DNA from: an uncultured Phycisphaerales bacterium
GTDB lineage: Bacteria; Planctomycetota; Phycisphaerae; Phycisphaerales; UBA1924
DNA: 64,000 bases
Assembly: GCA_937871915.1 (NCBI GenBank)
Contig: CALMPG010000138.1
Location: forward strand, 22,077-86,076
Direction of reading: 5' to 3'
Part shown: positions 46,892 through 56,271 of the stretch, one piece after another
Position numbering within the stretch: position 1 is the first letter of the stretch
Layout: each line of letters begins with the position of its first letter
Notes under the pieces: model-generated
What the model was told of the DNA's origin: nothing
The model's input: only the letters and a program-made list of their open reading frames with translations
Database searches by the model: none
Made by a program: the position numbers and the translations under genes

Positions 46892-49471
46892 CTACCCCCG
46901 TACCGCCCCCAGCAACTCGCGCGGCTTGGCCCGGTTCACGCTCAGGATCGCGGGCATCGCCGCGCCGATGGTGATCGTGGTCAGGATGGCCCACCCCATG
47001 AGCGTCGCGTCGAGGGGGATGCGGACCGACAGGACCATGCCAAGGGTGAGCCGGTGGACGACCTGGCCCGCCCACGCCGCGTGAACCCCCATGGCCGTTC
47101 CGACCAGGCACGCGGCCACGGCGATGATCACGGCCTCGCCAAGGACCATGCGGGCGATGAGGCCGCGATGCGCGCCGATGGCCCGCAGCACGCCGAACTC
47201 GAACTTCCTCGCCTGGATGCCCGCCACGATAAGGTTGGCCACGCCGAAGCAGGCCACGAGCATCCCGCCCACCCCCACGAGCGAGAAGACGTAGAGCGAG
47301 GCGGAGACGTACTGGCGGATCTCGGCGATGATGGCCCGGCCGGAGCCGGCGTCGAGCACCTCGAACCCGCCCGCCTTGCGGATCTGCTTGATGGCCTCGG
47401 CGTCGGTGAGGCTTGCGTACTCGCCGCTGGACCTCAGGTCGATCTGGATGAGGCGGACGGTGCTCGATCCGGTGAGGCGCTCGAGGTCGGCGCGGCTGCC
47501 GAAGACGGCGTTCACGGCCATGTCGAGGAAGTCCTCGCCGATCTCGAAATACTTGCTCACCACATCCAGCCCCGGCGACTCGACCACGCCGACGATGGTG
47601 AACTCCAGCGGCTTGTCCTCGTGCATGAGCGTGAGCGTGTCGCCCACGCCCAGGCCGCGCGTAATCTTGAACTCCTTGGCCACGAGCACGGCCCCGCCCT
47701 TCTTGAGCGCGCCGACGGCGGCGGAGGGGTCGCCCTCGATCCACTTGAGCCGGGCCATCGAGAGAAACTCGTCGGGCTCGAAGGCGATGAAGGTGGTCAT
47801 CGAGTGGTTGAGCATCCTGAGGCCGAACGCGCTGGTCTGGAAGTTCTGCACGCTGATGGGCGTGGTCCTGGCCACGAAGGGGAGGTCGGCGATCTTCTTC
47901 TGCGTGCGCTCGGAGATGTTCAGGCCGGCGGCGAAGGCGTCGGGGAACTTGAAGCCCGAGAGCACATCGCGGTCGATGGCCCGCCCGTTGGTCCAGATGG
48001 CGATCATCAGGCAGAGGCCCAGCGACATGGCCCCGGCGGTGAAGCCGAAGCGATACGGCGTGGCCTGCACGCTCCGCACGAGCAGGCCCGAGGGGATGGC
48101 GAGGATCTTCGAGATCAGCCCGCCCAGCCCGCCGGTGATGGCCCAGAGCACGGGCACGGCGAGCAGGAAGTAGCCCGAGAGGAAGGCGGGCGCGCCGACG
48201 AAGAGGTCGGCGGTGAGCAGGCGGTCGGGGTCCTTGATGGTCAGGAAGAGCGCGGCGTGGACGCAGGCGAAGGCGGTGCCGATGATCATGCACAGGACGA
48301 TGCCGCGCAGCGTGGCGGGCTTGGAGCGGGCGGCGAGGGCGTCGAGCGGCGAGGTTCGCGCGGCCTTCCACGCGGGCAGGAGCGAGCCGACGAGGCCGGC
48401 GAGGATCGCGGAGACGACGCCGCCGATGACGCCCACGGGGTTGATGATGAAGCCGGCGGGGAAGTGGGTGGAGTAGACGCTCACGAGAATCCACGCGCCG
48501 AGCACGCCGAGCGGCACGCCGACGAGGGCGCCGAAGAGCCCGAGGACGACGCCCATGGCGATCTGGCTCTCGGCCATCTGGGCCCTGGTGCCGCCGATGC
48601 AGCGGAGCATGGCCAGCTCGCGGGTGCGCTCGGTGACGTTGGAGGTCAGGCCCGTCATGATGATGAACGCGCCCGCGAACATGGCCAGCGCGCTGGCGAT
48701 GGAGAGGCCGATCTGGCCGGACCGCTGCGACTGGTCCAGACCGGAGGTGATCTTGGCGGTGGTGCGGACGACGACCCCGGGGCCCAGCTCGTCGCGCCGG
48801 AGGAGGGAGATGGCCTCGGCGTTGGAGCCGGGGCGGAGCACGATGTCGATGTCCTGGATGCTCCCGGGCTTGTCGGTGATCTGCCCCATCTGCTCGAGCG
48901 TGACGGACGACTCGGGGCGGGTCGCGACGCCCAGGCCGATCCCCGCCTGCCGAACGATCCCGACGACCCCGAGCGTGATGGGCTCGCCCCAGCGGGCCAC
49001 GGACAGTTCGGTGCCCACGCCGGCGGCGAGATCCCTTGCGGCGTTCTCGTCGATGGCGATCTCGCCCACGGCCGTCGGGCGGCGGCCCTTCACCACCTCC
49101 ATCGGGCGGATCTCAGCATCCAGCGCGGCGTCCACGCCCGTGCCCATCGTCGCCGATTCGTTCCCGTTCCCGGGGTTCTTCAGGACGATCGGGCCTTGCG
49201 ATCGAGGCACAACCAGCCTCGCCTCGGGCCAGGCCCGGACTTTCTCGAGCGTGCCCGGCGGAAGGACGTCCTTGCCCGCCCGCCCGACGCGCAGGTCCGC
49301 GGCGCCCACGGTGGAGTCCACGCGCTTGCGGAGCCCGGCCTGCATGGACTCGAGGGCGCAGGCGACCGTGGCGATCAGGGCCGCGCTGAGCGCGACGGAG
49401 GCCGCCAGCAGGATCGAGCGGCTAAGCCGCCCGGACAAGCTGTTGATACCGAGACGCCACGCCGGCCGCAT
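46892..49471 (-). CDS. ABC transporter permease, FtsX/MacB type
   Basis: This 859-residue membrane protein has an N-terminal membrane helix, a large periplasmic domain and two FtsX-type helix bundles. The coupling segments are ERTRELAMLRCIGGTRAQM and the similar RKFEFGVLRAIGAHRGLI. Such proteins move lipids, lipoproteins or peptides out of the inner membrane, or transmit conformational changes without transport. The start at 49471 overlaps the 3' end of the ATPase gene by 50 nt; an upstream start at 49522 would overlap it more. Confidence 0.88.
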   Translation of the reverse strand: MRPAWRLGINSLSGRLSRSILLAASVALSAALIATVACALESMQAGLRKRVDSTVGAADLRVGRAGKDVLPPGTLEKVRAWPEARLVVPRSQGPIVLKNPGNGNESATMGTGVDAALDAEIRPMEVVKGRRPTAVGEIAIDENAARDLAAGVGTELSVARWGEPITLGVVGIVRQAGIGLGVATRPESSVTLEQMGQITDKPGSIQDIDIVLRPGSNAEAISLLRRDELGPGVVVRTTAKITSGLDQSQRSGQIGLSIASALAMFAGAFIIMTGLTSNVTERTRELAMLRCIGGTRAQMAESQIAMGVVLGLFGALVGVPLGVLGAWILVSVYSTHFPAGFIINPVGVIGGVVSAILAGLVGSLLPAWKAARTSPLDALAARSKPATLRGIVLCMIIGTAFACVHAALFLTIKDPDRLLTADLFVGAPAFLSGYFLLAVPVLWAITGGLGGLISKILAIPSGLLVRSVQATPYRFGFTAGAMSLGLCLMIAIWTNGRAIDRDVLSGFKFPDAFAAGLNISERTQKKIADLPFVARTTPISVQNFQTSAFGLRMLNHSMTTFIAFEPDEFLSMARLKWIEGDPSAAVGALKKGGAVLVAKEFKITRGLGVGDTLTLMHEDKPLEFTIVGVVESPGLDVVSKYFEIGEDFLDMAVNAVFGSRADLERLTGSSTVRLIQIDLRSSGEYASLTDAEAIKQIRKAGGFEVLDAGSGRAIIAEIRQYVSASLYVFSLVGVGGMLVACFGVANLIVAGIQARKFEFGVLRAIGAHRGLIARMVLGEAVIIAVAACLVGTAMGVHAAWAGQVVHRLTLGMVLSVRIPLDATLMGWAILTTITIGAAMPAILSVNRAKPRELLGAVRG

Positions 49472-50156
49472 CGAGGCCCTCCGTCTGGATCTGTTCGAAG
49501 AGGACACCGTCACGCATGACAAAGATGGTCTGGCAGTTGGCCGCGGCGGCGGGCTCGTGGGTGACCATGAGAACGGTCATGGCGTGCCGCTTCGCAAGGT
49601 CGCCCAGCAGGGCCCACAGGCGGGCGCTGGAAGCCGAGTCGAGCGCGCCCGTGGGCTCGTCGGCAAGCAGCACCCTGGGGGAGTAGAGGAGGGCGCGGGC
49701 GATGGCGACGCGCTGCTGCTCTCCGCCGGAGAGGGCGTCGGGGCGGTGGCCCGCACGCTCGGCCACGCCCAGGGCCTCGAGGAGTTCGGCGCTGCGCCTG
49801 GCCAGACCGGCCGGGTCGTCGCCCGCGAGCATGCCCGGAAGCTCGACGTTCTCCTTCGCGGTGAGCGTCGGGATCAGGTTGAACTGCTGGAAGATGATGC
49901 CGATCTGTTTGCGGCGGAAGAGGGTGAGGGCCCTCTCGTCCATCTCGTGGAGCTTGTTGCCGCCGACGACGACCTCGCCCTTGTCGGGCTTGTCCAGGCC
50001 GCCCAGAAGGTGGAGCAGCGTGGACTTCCCGCTCCCGGACTGGCCCATGATCGCGAAGAACCCCGCCTCGGAGATGTCGAGGTTGGCGCCCCGCAACGCC
50101 AGGACTTCCTGCTCGCGGAGGTGGTAGGCCTTGTGGACGTTCGAGCAGCGGATCAT
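49422..50156 (-). CDS. ABC transporter ATPase, LolD/MacB type
   Basis: This 244-residue ATPase has Walker [10 protein letters not shown], the [15 protein letters not shown] signature and Walker [13 protein letters not shown], as in the LolD/FtsE/MacB group. It powers the permease encoded downstream with a 50-nt overlap. A TAACCT box (50167-50172, minus strand) ends 10 nt before the ATG. The two genes form a complete exporter; no periplasmic adaptor is adjacent. Confidence 0.92.
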   Translation of the reverse strand: MIRCSNVHKAYHLREQEVLALRGANLDISEAGFFAIMGQSGSGKSTLLHLLGGLDKPDKGEVVVGGNKLHEMDERALTLFRRKQIGIIFQQFNLIPTLTAKENVELPGMLAGDDPAGLARRSAELLEALGVAERAGHRPDALSGGEQQRVAIARALLYSPRVLLADEPTGALDSASSARLWALLGDLAKRHAMTVLMVTHEPAAAANCQTIFVMRDGVLFEQIQTEGLDAAGVASRYQQLVRAA

Positions 50157-50179
50157 GGGGGAGGAAAGGTTAGGGCGGC

Positions 50180-50317
50180 GTGCCACGGGCATCCTGCCCG
50201 CCGAGTGGACGGACGGGAGCGCCGCGCGGGATCGGCGGTGCGGGGAGGATGACGTGCGAGGCGCAAGACGCGGTGCGCGCTGTGCCGCTCCGCCGCGGGC
50301 AGGGACGCCCGTGGCAC
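50180..50317. repeat. Inverted repeat between the ABC genes and gcvH
   Basis: Arms 50180-50201 and 50295-50317 (gtgccacggg... type) match with one substitution and one indel, separated by 93 nt. They bracket the whole spacer between the ATPase gene and gcvH. Confidence 0.75.
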
Positions 50318-50323
50318 GGAGGG

Positions 50324-50701
50324 TCAGTGATACTGCTTCCCGTACGCCGCGGCGTCCATGAGCTTGGAGAGCCCGGCGGGGTCGGTGACCCTGACCTTGA
50401 CAAGCCACCCCTTGCCGTAGGGATCGGAGTTGATGAGGGAGGGGTCGGCGACGACGGCCGTGTTGACCTCGGCGATCTCGCCGCCCGCGGCGCAGTAGAT
50501 GTCGGAGGTGGTCTTGACGCTCTCGACCTCGCCGATGGTCGTGCCGGCCTGGAACTTGAAGCCGACGGGCTTCATCTCGACGAAGGTCACGTCGGTGAGC
50601 TGATCGACGGCGAACTGGGTCAGGCCCAGCGTCACGGTGCCCCCCTCGACCTTGTGCCATTCGTGGGACTCGGAGTAGGTGCGATCGGCGGGAACGGCCA
50701 T
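50324..50701 (-). CDS. gcvH: Glycine cleavage system H protein
   Basis: This 125-residue protein has the lipoyl-attachment motif ESVKTTSD (K63) and the YSESHEW start of GcvH. It carries the aminomethyl group between GcvP, GcvT and GcvL. An aaggag ribosome binding site precedes ATG 50701. No other glycine-cleavage gene is near, so it stands alone here. No glycine riboswitch was recognised in the 141 nt upstream, where the promoter region is shared with a divergent gene. Confidence 0.95.
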   Translation of the reverse strand: MAVPADRTYSESHEWHKVEGGTVTLGLTQFAVDQLTDVTFVEMKPVGFKFQAGTTIGEVESVKTTSDIYCAAGGEIAEVNTAVVADPSLINSDPYGKGWLVKVRVTDPAGLSKLMDAAAYGKQYH

Positions 50702-50842
50702 GCGAGGCTCCTTGGTTGGGCGGGATGCTATGGAAGGGGACGGGGGGGAGTTCAAACCGGGCGTCGCGCCGGACAGATGCTCGGGCTTCCTCTTTGTCGG
50801 TGCCACGCTGCCCGCCCGCCTCGCCTACATTCCCGCCCGAGC

Positions 50843-51766
50843 ATGCTCCTCACTCTCGCCGCCAACGCTCTTCGTGCGCGCCTCGCCCTTCCCAGGAAGG
50901 GCCGGCCGGCCGCCGCCACGGGCGACACCCTGCAGGTGACCGACCTGCCGCGCTTTGCCCGCGAGGAACTCGGGCTCTTCGGCCTGAACCTCTCGACCAA
51001 CCTGCTCATCGGCGCGGACCTCAAGCGCCTCGACGCCATCCGCGACGCCGCGGACAAGGCCTCCTGCCCCTGCCTGACGCTCGTCGAGTCGGAAGTGCAG
51101 GCGATGGGGACGACCGACGACGCCATCGGCGACGCGGCCATCGCCCGGTCCCAGCGCGTGGTGCAGGCCGCCCACCGGCTCGGGTGCAGTTCCATCGGCC
51201 TCTCCGTGGCCTGCAAGGACCACGAGGACGAGCACGATTTCTGCATCGAGCGCCTCCGCCGGGTGCTCTCGGTCGCGGAGCGCCTCGAGGTCAACGTGCT
51301 CGTCTGCCCCTCCCCCGGCCTGACCGAGGACCCGGAGCGCCTCACGGACCTGATCAAGAAGGTCGGCGGGTTCCGCATCGGCACCTTCCCCGACTTCGAG
51401 GTCGCTTCCAGGTCCGCCGATCCGCTGGCGTATCTCAAGCGGCTCACGCCCTACGCCTCCGCCGTCACCGCGGCGACGATCCGCCTCAAGGCCGGGAAGA
51501 AGCCCGGCGAGTACACCCACGAGCCGTTCGACCTGCGGGCCTATGCCGCGGTGGTCCGGTCGGTCGGATACACCGGGACCCTCGCTTTGGACTATCGTGG
51601 CGACGAGGATCCGGTCGAGAATCTCAAGCGTGCCAAAGCCCTGCTAGAGTCCGTGGTCCCGGTCACGCCCCCCGCGGGCCTGCTCGACGACGACGAACCG
51701 GCGGAGCCCGGCGAGGCGGAGCCTTCAGAGGAAGAGGACGCCGATGACGACGGCGAGGACGAATGA
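50843..51766 (+). CDS. Xylose-isomerase-like TIM-barrel protein
   Basis: This 307-residue protein has TIM-barrel-type repeats (FGLNLSTNLL, IGLSVACKD, VNVLVCPSPG, IGTFPDFE, LALDYRGDED) like the AP-endonuclease-2/sugar isomerase superfamily. Acidic metal-ligand positions are plausible but could not be confirmed. The C-terminus is a long Glu/Asp tail. A TACATT box ends 11 nt before the ATG, so the leader is very short. Sugar or inositol metabolism is possible. It is followed by cmk. Confidence 0.7.
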   Translation: MLLTLAANALRARLALPRKGRPAAATGDTLQVTDLPRFAREELGLFGLNLSTNLLIGADLKRLDAIRDAADKASCPCLTLVESEVQAMGTTDDAIGDAAIARSQRVVQAAHRLGCSSIGLSVACKDHEDEHDFCIERLRRVLSVAERLEVNVLVCPSPGLTEDPERLTDLIKKVGGFRIGTFPDFEVASRSADPLAYLKRLTPYASAVTAATIRLKAGKKPGEYTHEPFDLRAYAAVVRSVGYTGTLALDYRGDEDPVENLKRAKALLESVVPVTPPAGLLDDDEPAEPGEAEPSEEEDADDDGEDE

Positions 51767-51857
51767 GAACCTCCTCGGACTTGAGCGCCCGGTGGTCGTG
51801 CGCGTCCGCGATATATTGGCGGCGGATCGGGCCGGGCTTGGAAGCGGGAGCGGGACC

Positions 51858-52592
51858 ATGGCCGAGCGTCTGATCATCACGATCGACGGACCCGCGGGGA
51901 CCGGAAAATCCACCGTCGCCCGCGCCCTGGCCCACCGCCTCGGCCTCGACCTGCTCGACACCGGCGCGATGTACCGGGCCGCCGCGGCCATCGCCATCGA
52001 AACCGGCCTGGACCCCGCCGACCCTTCGACACACCCCCGCCTCGTGGCCGAGGTCGAACGCCACGACCTGCACTTCGACTTCGACGCCGATCCGCCCACC
52101 CTCCTGTGCCGAGGCGAGAGCATCATGCACCGCCTGCGCGACGCCGACGTCACGCGACTGGTCTCCCCCGTCGCGGCGATCGACAAACTCCGGCAGGAGA
52201 TGGTCAAGAAGCAACGCCAGATCGCCATCGCCCATCCCCGCCTCGTGACCGAGGGTCGCGACCAGGGATCGGTCGTCTTCCCCGACGCGGACGTGAAGTT
52301 CTACATGTTCGCCTCCGCCCGCGTGCGGGCCGAGCGCCGGGCCGACCAGTTGCGGGCGGCGCGCCGGGAGGCCGACGTGGACCGCCTCGAGCAGGAGATC
52401 CAGCAGCGCGACGACTCGGACACCCGCCGCACCGTCGGCCCGCTCACGTGCCCCGCGGACGCGGAGCGGATCGACACCTCGGACATGGGCTTCGATCAGG
52501 TCGTCGATGCGCTCGAGGCCCACGTCAAGCGCGTCCTCGGCTCCCGCGCGTTCGCCCGCCCCGGCCAGCGCGCCCCCAAAATCCACCACTAA
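51858..52592 (+). CDS. cmk: Cytidylate kinase
   Basis: This 244-residue protein has the P-loop GPAGTGKST (11-19) and the CMP-kinase segments LDTGAMYRAAA, EGRDQGSVVFPDA and RRADQLR. It phosphorylates CMP and dCMP with ATP. The normal GRDIGTVVFPDA motif is slightly altered (GRDQGSVVF). ATG 51858 was chosen because it gives the standard N-terminus; a longer in-frame start at 51744 overlaps the previous gene. A TATATT-like box lies about 40 nt upstream. It is followed by plsC, a common order. Confidence 0.95.
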   Translation: MAERLIITIDGPAGTGKSTVARALAHRLGLDLLDTGAMYRAAAAIAIETGLDPADPSTHPRLVAEVERHDLHFDFDADPPTLLCRGESIMHRLRDADVTRLVSPVAAIDKLRQEMVKKQRQIAIAHPRLVTEGRDQGSVVFPDADVKFYMFASARVRAERRADQLRAARREADVDRLEQEIQQRDDSDTRRTVGPLTCPADAERIDTSDMGFDQVVDALEAHVKRVLGSRAFARPGQRAPKIHH

Positions 52593-52611
52593 GCACACCG
52601 GAACACCGCGG

Positions 52612-53370
52612 ATGCCCCTCCTCGACAGCCTCCGGCGAATCGACCACGGCCGACCGGTTTCGCAGATCCTGTTCTACAGGCTCTGGTACTGGGTGCTGCT
52701 CCTGCTCTTCACGCTCATCTATCGGGCGAGGTTCTCCAACACCGCCGCCGTCCCCGACTCGGGCGGGCTCCTGGTGATCGCCAACCATCAGTCGCACCTC
52801 GATCCGCCCCTGGTGGGCCTGGCCATCCGCCGACGGAACATGGCCGCCATCGCACGCGCAGGATTGTTCCGCGTGCCCGTGCTGGGCTGGTGGCTGCGGG
52901 CCGTCGGGTGCATCTCCATCAAGGAGGACGCCGGGGATGCCGGGGCGATGCGGGCGGCGATCGAGCAACTGAAGTTGGGGCGGCTGGTGGTGATCTTTCC
53001 GGAGGGGTCGCGCTCGCCGGATGGGTCGCTGCAGGAGTTCAAGCGCGGCGTGTGGGTGATGATGATGCGGTCGGGGGCGCCGGTGCTGCCGGCGGCGGTG
53101 GAAGGGTGCTTCGACGCGATGCCGCGGAGCAGGAGGCTGCCGCGGATCTTCGGGCAGCGCGTGGCGGTGGCGTTCGGGACACCGATCCCGCACGCGGAAC
53201 TCAAGGCTCTGGGGGCGGATGCGGGGCTGGCGCGGCTAGCGACGGAGGTGGATGCGCTGCGGCTGGATCTGCGCGAGCGGCTGCGGACGGCGACGCGGGG
53301 GAGAGTGCCGCGGCCGGGGCCGGGGGATCGGGCGTGGAGTCCCGAGGCGGGCGCACAACCTGTCGCTTGA
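52612..53370 (+). CDS. 1-acyl-sn-glycerol-3-phosphate acyltransferase
   Basis: This 252-residue PlsC-type enzyme has HX4D (H59-D64 in NHQSHLD) and FPEGSRS. A hydrophobic N-terminal helix (about 20-37) anchors it in the inner membrane. It makes phosphatidic acid from lysophosphatidic acid and acyl-ACP or acyl-CoA. It follows cmk by 19 nt and is probably co-transcribed. ATG 52612 has no strong ribosome binding site. Confidence 0.92.
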   Translation: MPLLDSLRRIDHGRPVSQILFYRLWYWVLLLLFTLIYRARFSNTAAVPDSGGLLVIANHQSHLDPPLVGLAIRRRNMAAIARAGLFRVPVLGWWLRAVGCISIKEDAGDAGAMRAAIEQLKLGRLVVIFPEGSRSPDGSLQEFKRGVWVMMMRSGAPVLPAAVEGCFDAMPRSRRLPRIFGQRVAVAFGTPIPHAELKALGADAGLARLATEVDALRLDLRERLRTATRGRVPRPGPGDRAWSPEAGAQPVA

Positions 53371-53626
53371 TGGGTCGCGTGGCGATGACGGTGCTTGTCG
53401 GTTGAAGCCCCATCGCTCGCCGGTTCGAGCGTGGGATGGCTTCCCGTGGCCCTGCGGAGGTCGCTTTGTTCCCCTCTTGAGGGCAGACGGCGATCGAGCA
53501 CGCCGCTTCACCGGCCGCGGCCGAACGCCGATGCGCCGGAGCCCGCGTTTTCGCGGGGTTTGACGCACAGGCTCGCAACATATCAAGTATGATTGGGGGA
53601 GCACGCTCCGACTCCGGGGCAGGACC

Positions 53627-54364
53627 ATGCAGACCAGCGACCCGACAACTTCGTCGCCTTCTGAACGCTTCGGCGGTCCGGTGGTGCGCAGCGCGCTCCT
53701 GGTGGGCGTGGCGGGGATGGTGGCGCTCTCGGCGGTGGTGACGAAGGAGGCGGTCAGCCGCGCAACGCTGGGGTCGCTGGCGGATGTGGAGAGCGTGCCG
53801 GCGTCGAGCGAGCGGTCGGTGCACATGAACGTCGGGCTGGCGTCGATCGTGGAGGTGTCGCACAAGGACCCGCCGACGGTGCGGGCCGATGTTGCTCCGG
53901 AGGCGGCGGTCGCCCCCCCCACTGCGGATATCTCCGCGTCGGACGAAGGGTTCGCCGACGCGCTGGACGTGCGCTTCTTCAACGGGCGCCCGGTTCGTCC
54001 GGCGCGGACGATCCGGATGGTCGTGACGGCGTATTCGCCGGATGAGAAGTCGTGCGGTCCGAACGCGTGCGGGATGACGTCGAGCGTGCATCATGTTTCG
54101 ACGAACGGGATGAGGCTGGTCGCGGCGGATTCCCGGGTGCTGCCGCTGGGCTCGATGGTCTCGGTGCCGGGGTACGACGAGGGGAAGATCGTGCCGGTGC
54201 TGGACCGGGGCGGGGCGATCAAGGGGAAGCGGCTGGATGTGCTCTTCGCGACCGACGGCGCGGCGATGCGGTGGGGCGTGAAGACGCTGGACGTGGTGGT
54301 GTGGGAGTACGCGGACAATCTGCCGGCGGATGATTTCCGGGCGATTCGGGATTCGCGGAACTGA
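53627..54364 (+). CDS. Exported 3D-domain protein
   Basis: This 245-residue protein has a membrane helix or signal (about 20-38), an Ala/Val/Asp-rich linker and a C-terminal 3D domain. The latter has VVTAYSPDEKSCGPNACG, VAADSRVLPLGS and VLDRGGAIKGKRLDVLF, containing the three conserved Asp of the family. 3D domains occur in cell-wall lytic proteins such as YocH and MltA-like enzymes, so a peptidoglycan role is likely. The catalytic Asp is present. It starts at ATG 53627 after a gcagga-type ribosome binding site. Confidence 0.82.
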   Translation: MQTSDPTTSSPSERFGGPVVRSALLVGVAGMVALSAVVTKEAVSRATLGSLADVESVPASSERSVHMNVGLASIVEVSHKDPPTVRADVAPEAAVAPPTADISASDEGFADALDVRFFNGRPVRPARTIRMVVTAYSPDEKSCGPNACGMTSSVHHVSTNGMRLVAADSRVLPLGSMVSVPGYDEGKIVPVLDRGGAIKGKRLDVLFATDGAAMRWGVKTLDVVVWEYADNLPADDFRAIRDSRN

Positions 54365-54437
54365 GTGACCTGCGTACCCCCAAGGCCGCGACGGTCGGAC
54401 ACGCATCCGATCATCCGCACTCGGCGTACACCCCATA

Positions 54438-54926
54438 GTGGATACGCACACGGCCAATCTGACACCCCCTGCACAACCCCCCAAGGTTGCGCGTCCGCGC
54501 CGGCGCCCCATCGTGTGGTTGGTCACCGCGGCCGTCTTCGCTGGTCTCGGCTATGGCGGGTACAGGCTCCGACGGACGTACTTGGACATGTTCGAGGCTG
54601 AGGATCGACTCCAAATCTCGCTTCGCGTCACCGACGCGATCATCGAGCACACGCGGTCGAGCCCGACCCACGCGTGGCCAACCTCTTGGGACGACCTTCT
54701 CCGCCAGCCGCGGGGACAGGAACTGACCCAGTGGCCGGGCGGCCTGGAGCGAGTGCGTGCGATGGTGCGGGTGGATTTTGCGACCACCGTGGACAAGGTG
54801 CTGGCGCAGACTCCGGAGACTTGCACGGCGGTCACGGTCACGCCCGGTCCGAACTACGCGGGTATCCCGGCTCGCTGGTTGCATGGCCTGTACGACGAGT
54901 TGAGGGAGCAGCGCCAGGGGAAGTAG
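54438..54926 (+). CDS. Hypothetical membrane-anchored protein
   Basis: This 162-residue protein has one N-terminal membrane helix (IVWLVTAAVFAGLGYGGY) and a soluble outer part with a Cys and several Trp/Pro. No family is recognised. The GTG start is preceded by TACACC at 5 nt, a weak fit to the leaderless pattern. The flanking genes are a 3D-domain protein and a DUF58 gene. Confidence 0.55.
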   Translation: MDTHTANLTPPAQPPKVARPRRRPIVWLVTAAVFAGLGYGGYRLRRTYLDMFEAEDRLQISLRVTDAIIEHTRSSPTHAWPTSWDDLLRQPRGQELTQWPGGLERVRAMVRVDFATTVDKVLAQTPETCTAVTVTPGPNYAGIPARWLHGLYDELREQRQGK

Positions 54927-55061
54927 GCCGCATGGGTGAGGGTTCGTCCGGGCGCGGCTTCGGCGCTTCGTGAACTGGGGACTATTGGTGAAAACACTCT
55001 GGAAGGAGTCTGCCGCCTCCTCCCGCGGGGATGTTTGAGCCTGAAGGCGGTATCACGCGGA

Positions 55062-55169
55062 AGCCCGCTGAAGCGGGCTGCCAGACGACACATCGGGCTT
55101 CGCTCGCGCCATCGCCTCCCCGCGGCTAAAGCCGCGGGCTACGAGCGAGCAAGCCCCGTGAACGGGGCT
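55062..55169. repeat. Cluster of three short palindromes
   Basis: The hairpins are agcccgc/gcgggct (55062-55079), cccgcggct/agccgcggg (55119-55138) and agccccgt/acggggct (55152-55169). They look like degenerate REP-type elements; a rough outer pairing (gggcttcgctcg / cgagcgagcaagccc) may join the second and third. Confidence 0.75.
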
Positions 55170-55228
55170 CAAGGCCGACGAACGCCCATTGGCAAATGTC
55201 ATCGGACCATGCGACGCGCCTTGGGGTC

Positions 55229-55234
55229 TAGTCT
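55229..55234 (+). promoter_or_regulatory. -10-like TAGTCT, leaderless start
   Basis: TAGTCT ends 5 nt before the GTG at 55240. Confidence 0.55.
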
Positions 55235-55239
55235 TCTGC

Positions 55240-56271
55240 GTGCTCGCCTCCTCCAGCACACGCAGGCCGCTGACTCCCGACGAGTTGATCTCGGCGCGGC
55301 TGGCGAGCGCGCTGGACCAAGTCGATCTGTCGACGCGCCGGATGTTCCCCGGGAAGATGCAGGGGGAGCGGCGGAGCAAGGCCCGGGGGCGGTCGGTCGA
55401 GTTTGAGGACTTTCGGCCGTATGTGCACGGGGACGATCTTCGGCATGTGGACTGGAACGTGTTTGCCCGGCTGGACCGGTTCTTCATTAAGATCTTCCAG
55501 GAGGAGCAGGACCTGGCCCTGCACATCGTGCTGGATGCTTCGGCGAGCATGGACGCGGGGACGCCGAACAAACTGGTGTATGCGCAGAAGGTGGCGATGG
55601 CCCTCGGGTATCTCGGGCTGGTGAACAACAACCGGGTGGCAATGTGGATCGTGGGGCATGGGGCGGTGAAGCGGTTGCCGCCGCTGCGGGGGAACACGGG
55701 CGTGCAGCGGGTGGCGAAGTTCCTGATTGAGGAGACGAGCGGCGATTCGGGTGGCCGGATGCGGGGGCCGGCAACACCACTGGCAGATGAGCGGCCAGTA
55801 CCACCCAGAGGGTTTGGTTCGTTCACGGAGGCGATGCGGACGATCGCCACGACGCGCACGGGGCGGGGCGTGATGGTGGTGCTGTCGGACCTGCTGATTC
55901 CGGAGGGGTATCAGGCCGGCTTGTCGCTGCTCTCGGGCGGGGCATCCGGGGCGGGCGCGCCGGGGTGGGACATCACGCTGATCCAGGTGCTGTCGCCGGG
56001 CGAGGTCGATCCGCTCCAGGAGCGCTCGCCGAGCGGGGAGCGGATGGTGATCGGCGACCTGCGGCTGACGGATGCGGAGACGGGGCGGGTGGCGGAAGTG
56101 ACGGTCACCACTGACCTCGTACACCGCTACCTTGATCGGCTGCGGGCGTATCAGAGTGGGCTGCACGAGTTCGCCGCGGCACGCGGGATGCAGCACCTGA
56201 TGGTGAGATCGGATGCGGATGTGACGATGCTGATGCTCGACGAGTTGCGGAGGCGGGGGCTTGTGCAATGA
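55240..56271 (+). CDS. DUF58 protein with a palindromic insertion
   Basis: This 343-residue protein has the DUF58 motif RPYVHGDDLRHVDW (59-72) and a VWA-like DASASM (99-104). It resembles the Bat-operon DUF58 protein but lies outside that operon, with no MoxR next to it. The GTG 55240 start is set by TAGTCT 5 nt upstream; an earlier in-frame ATG at 55189 would leave the box inside the gene. Residues 177-189 come from a family B palindrome (55769-55805). The stop overlaps the MOSC gene start (ATGA). Confidence 0.9.
   Translation: MLASSSTRRPLTPDELISARLASALDQVDLSTRRMFPGKMQGERRSKARGRSVEFEDFRPYVHGDDLRHVDWNVFARLDRFFIKIFQEEQDLALHIVLDASASMDAGTPNKLVYAQKVAMALGYLGLVNNNRVAMWIVGHGAVKRLPPLRGNTGVQRVAKFLIEETSGDSGGRMRGPATPLADERPVPPRGFGSFTEAMRTIATTRTGRGVMVVLSDLLIPEGYQAGLSLLSGGASGAGAPGWDITLIQVLSPGEVDPLQERSPSGERMVIGDLRLTDAETGRVAEVTVTTDLVHRYLDRLRAYQSGLHEFAAARGMQHLMVRSDADVTMLMLDELRRRGLVQ
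55769..55805. repeat. In-frame family B palindrome in a DUF58 gene
   Basis: The left arm (caccactggc) and right arm (gccagtaccaccc) are diverged from the intergenic copies at 5757 and 41671 but clearly related. The frame is kept, and the segment encodes PATPLADERPVPP. Confidence 0.8.

Larger units (their letters stand above)
54927..55239. other. 313-nt repeat-bearing intergenic region
   Basis: This contains three short hairpins in a row (55062-55169) and the -10-like box of the downstream gene (55229-55234). No gene was seen. Confidence 0.6.

Noticed and set aside
50702..50842. Glycine riboswitch before gcvH
   Set aside because: The 141-nt gap shows none of the conserved glycine-aptamer segments and is shared with a divergent gene.
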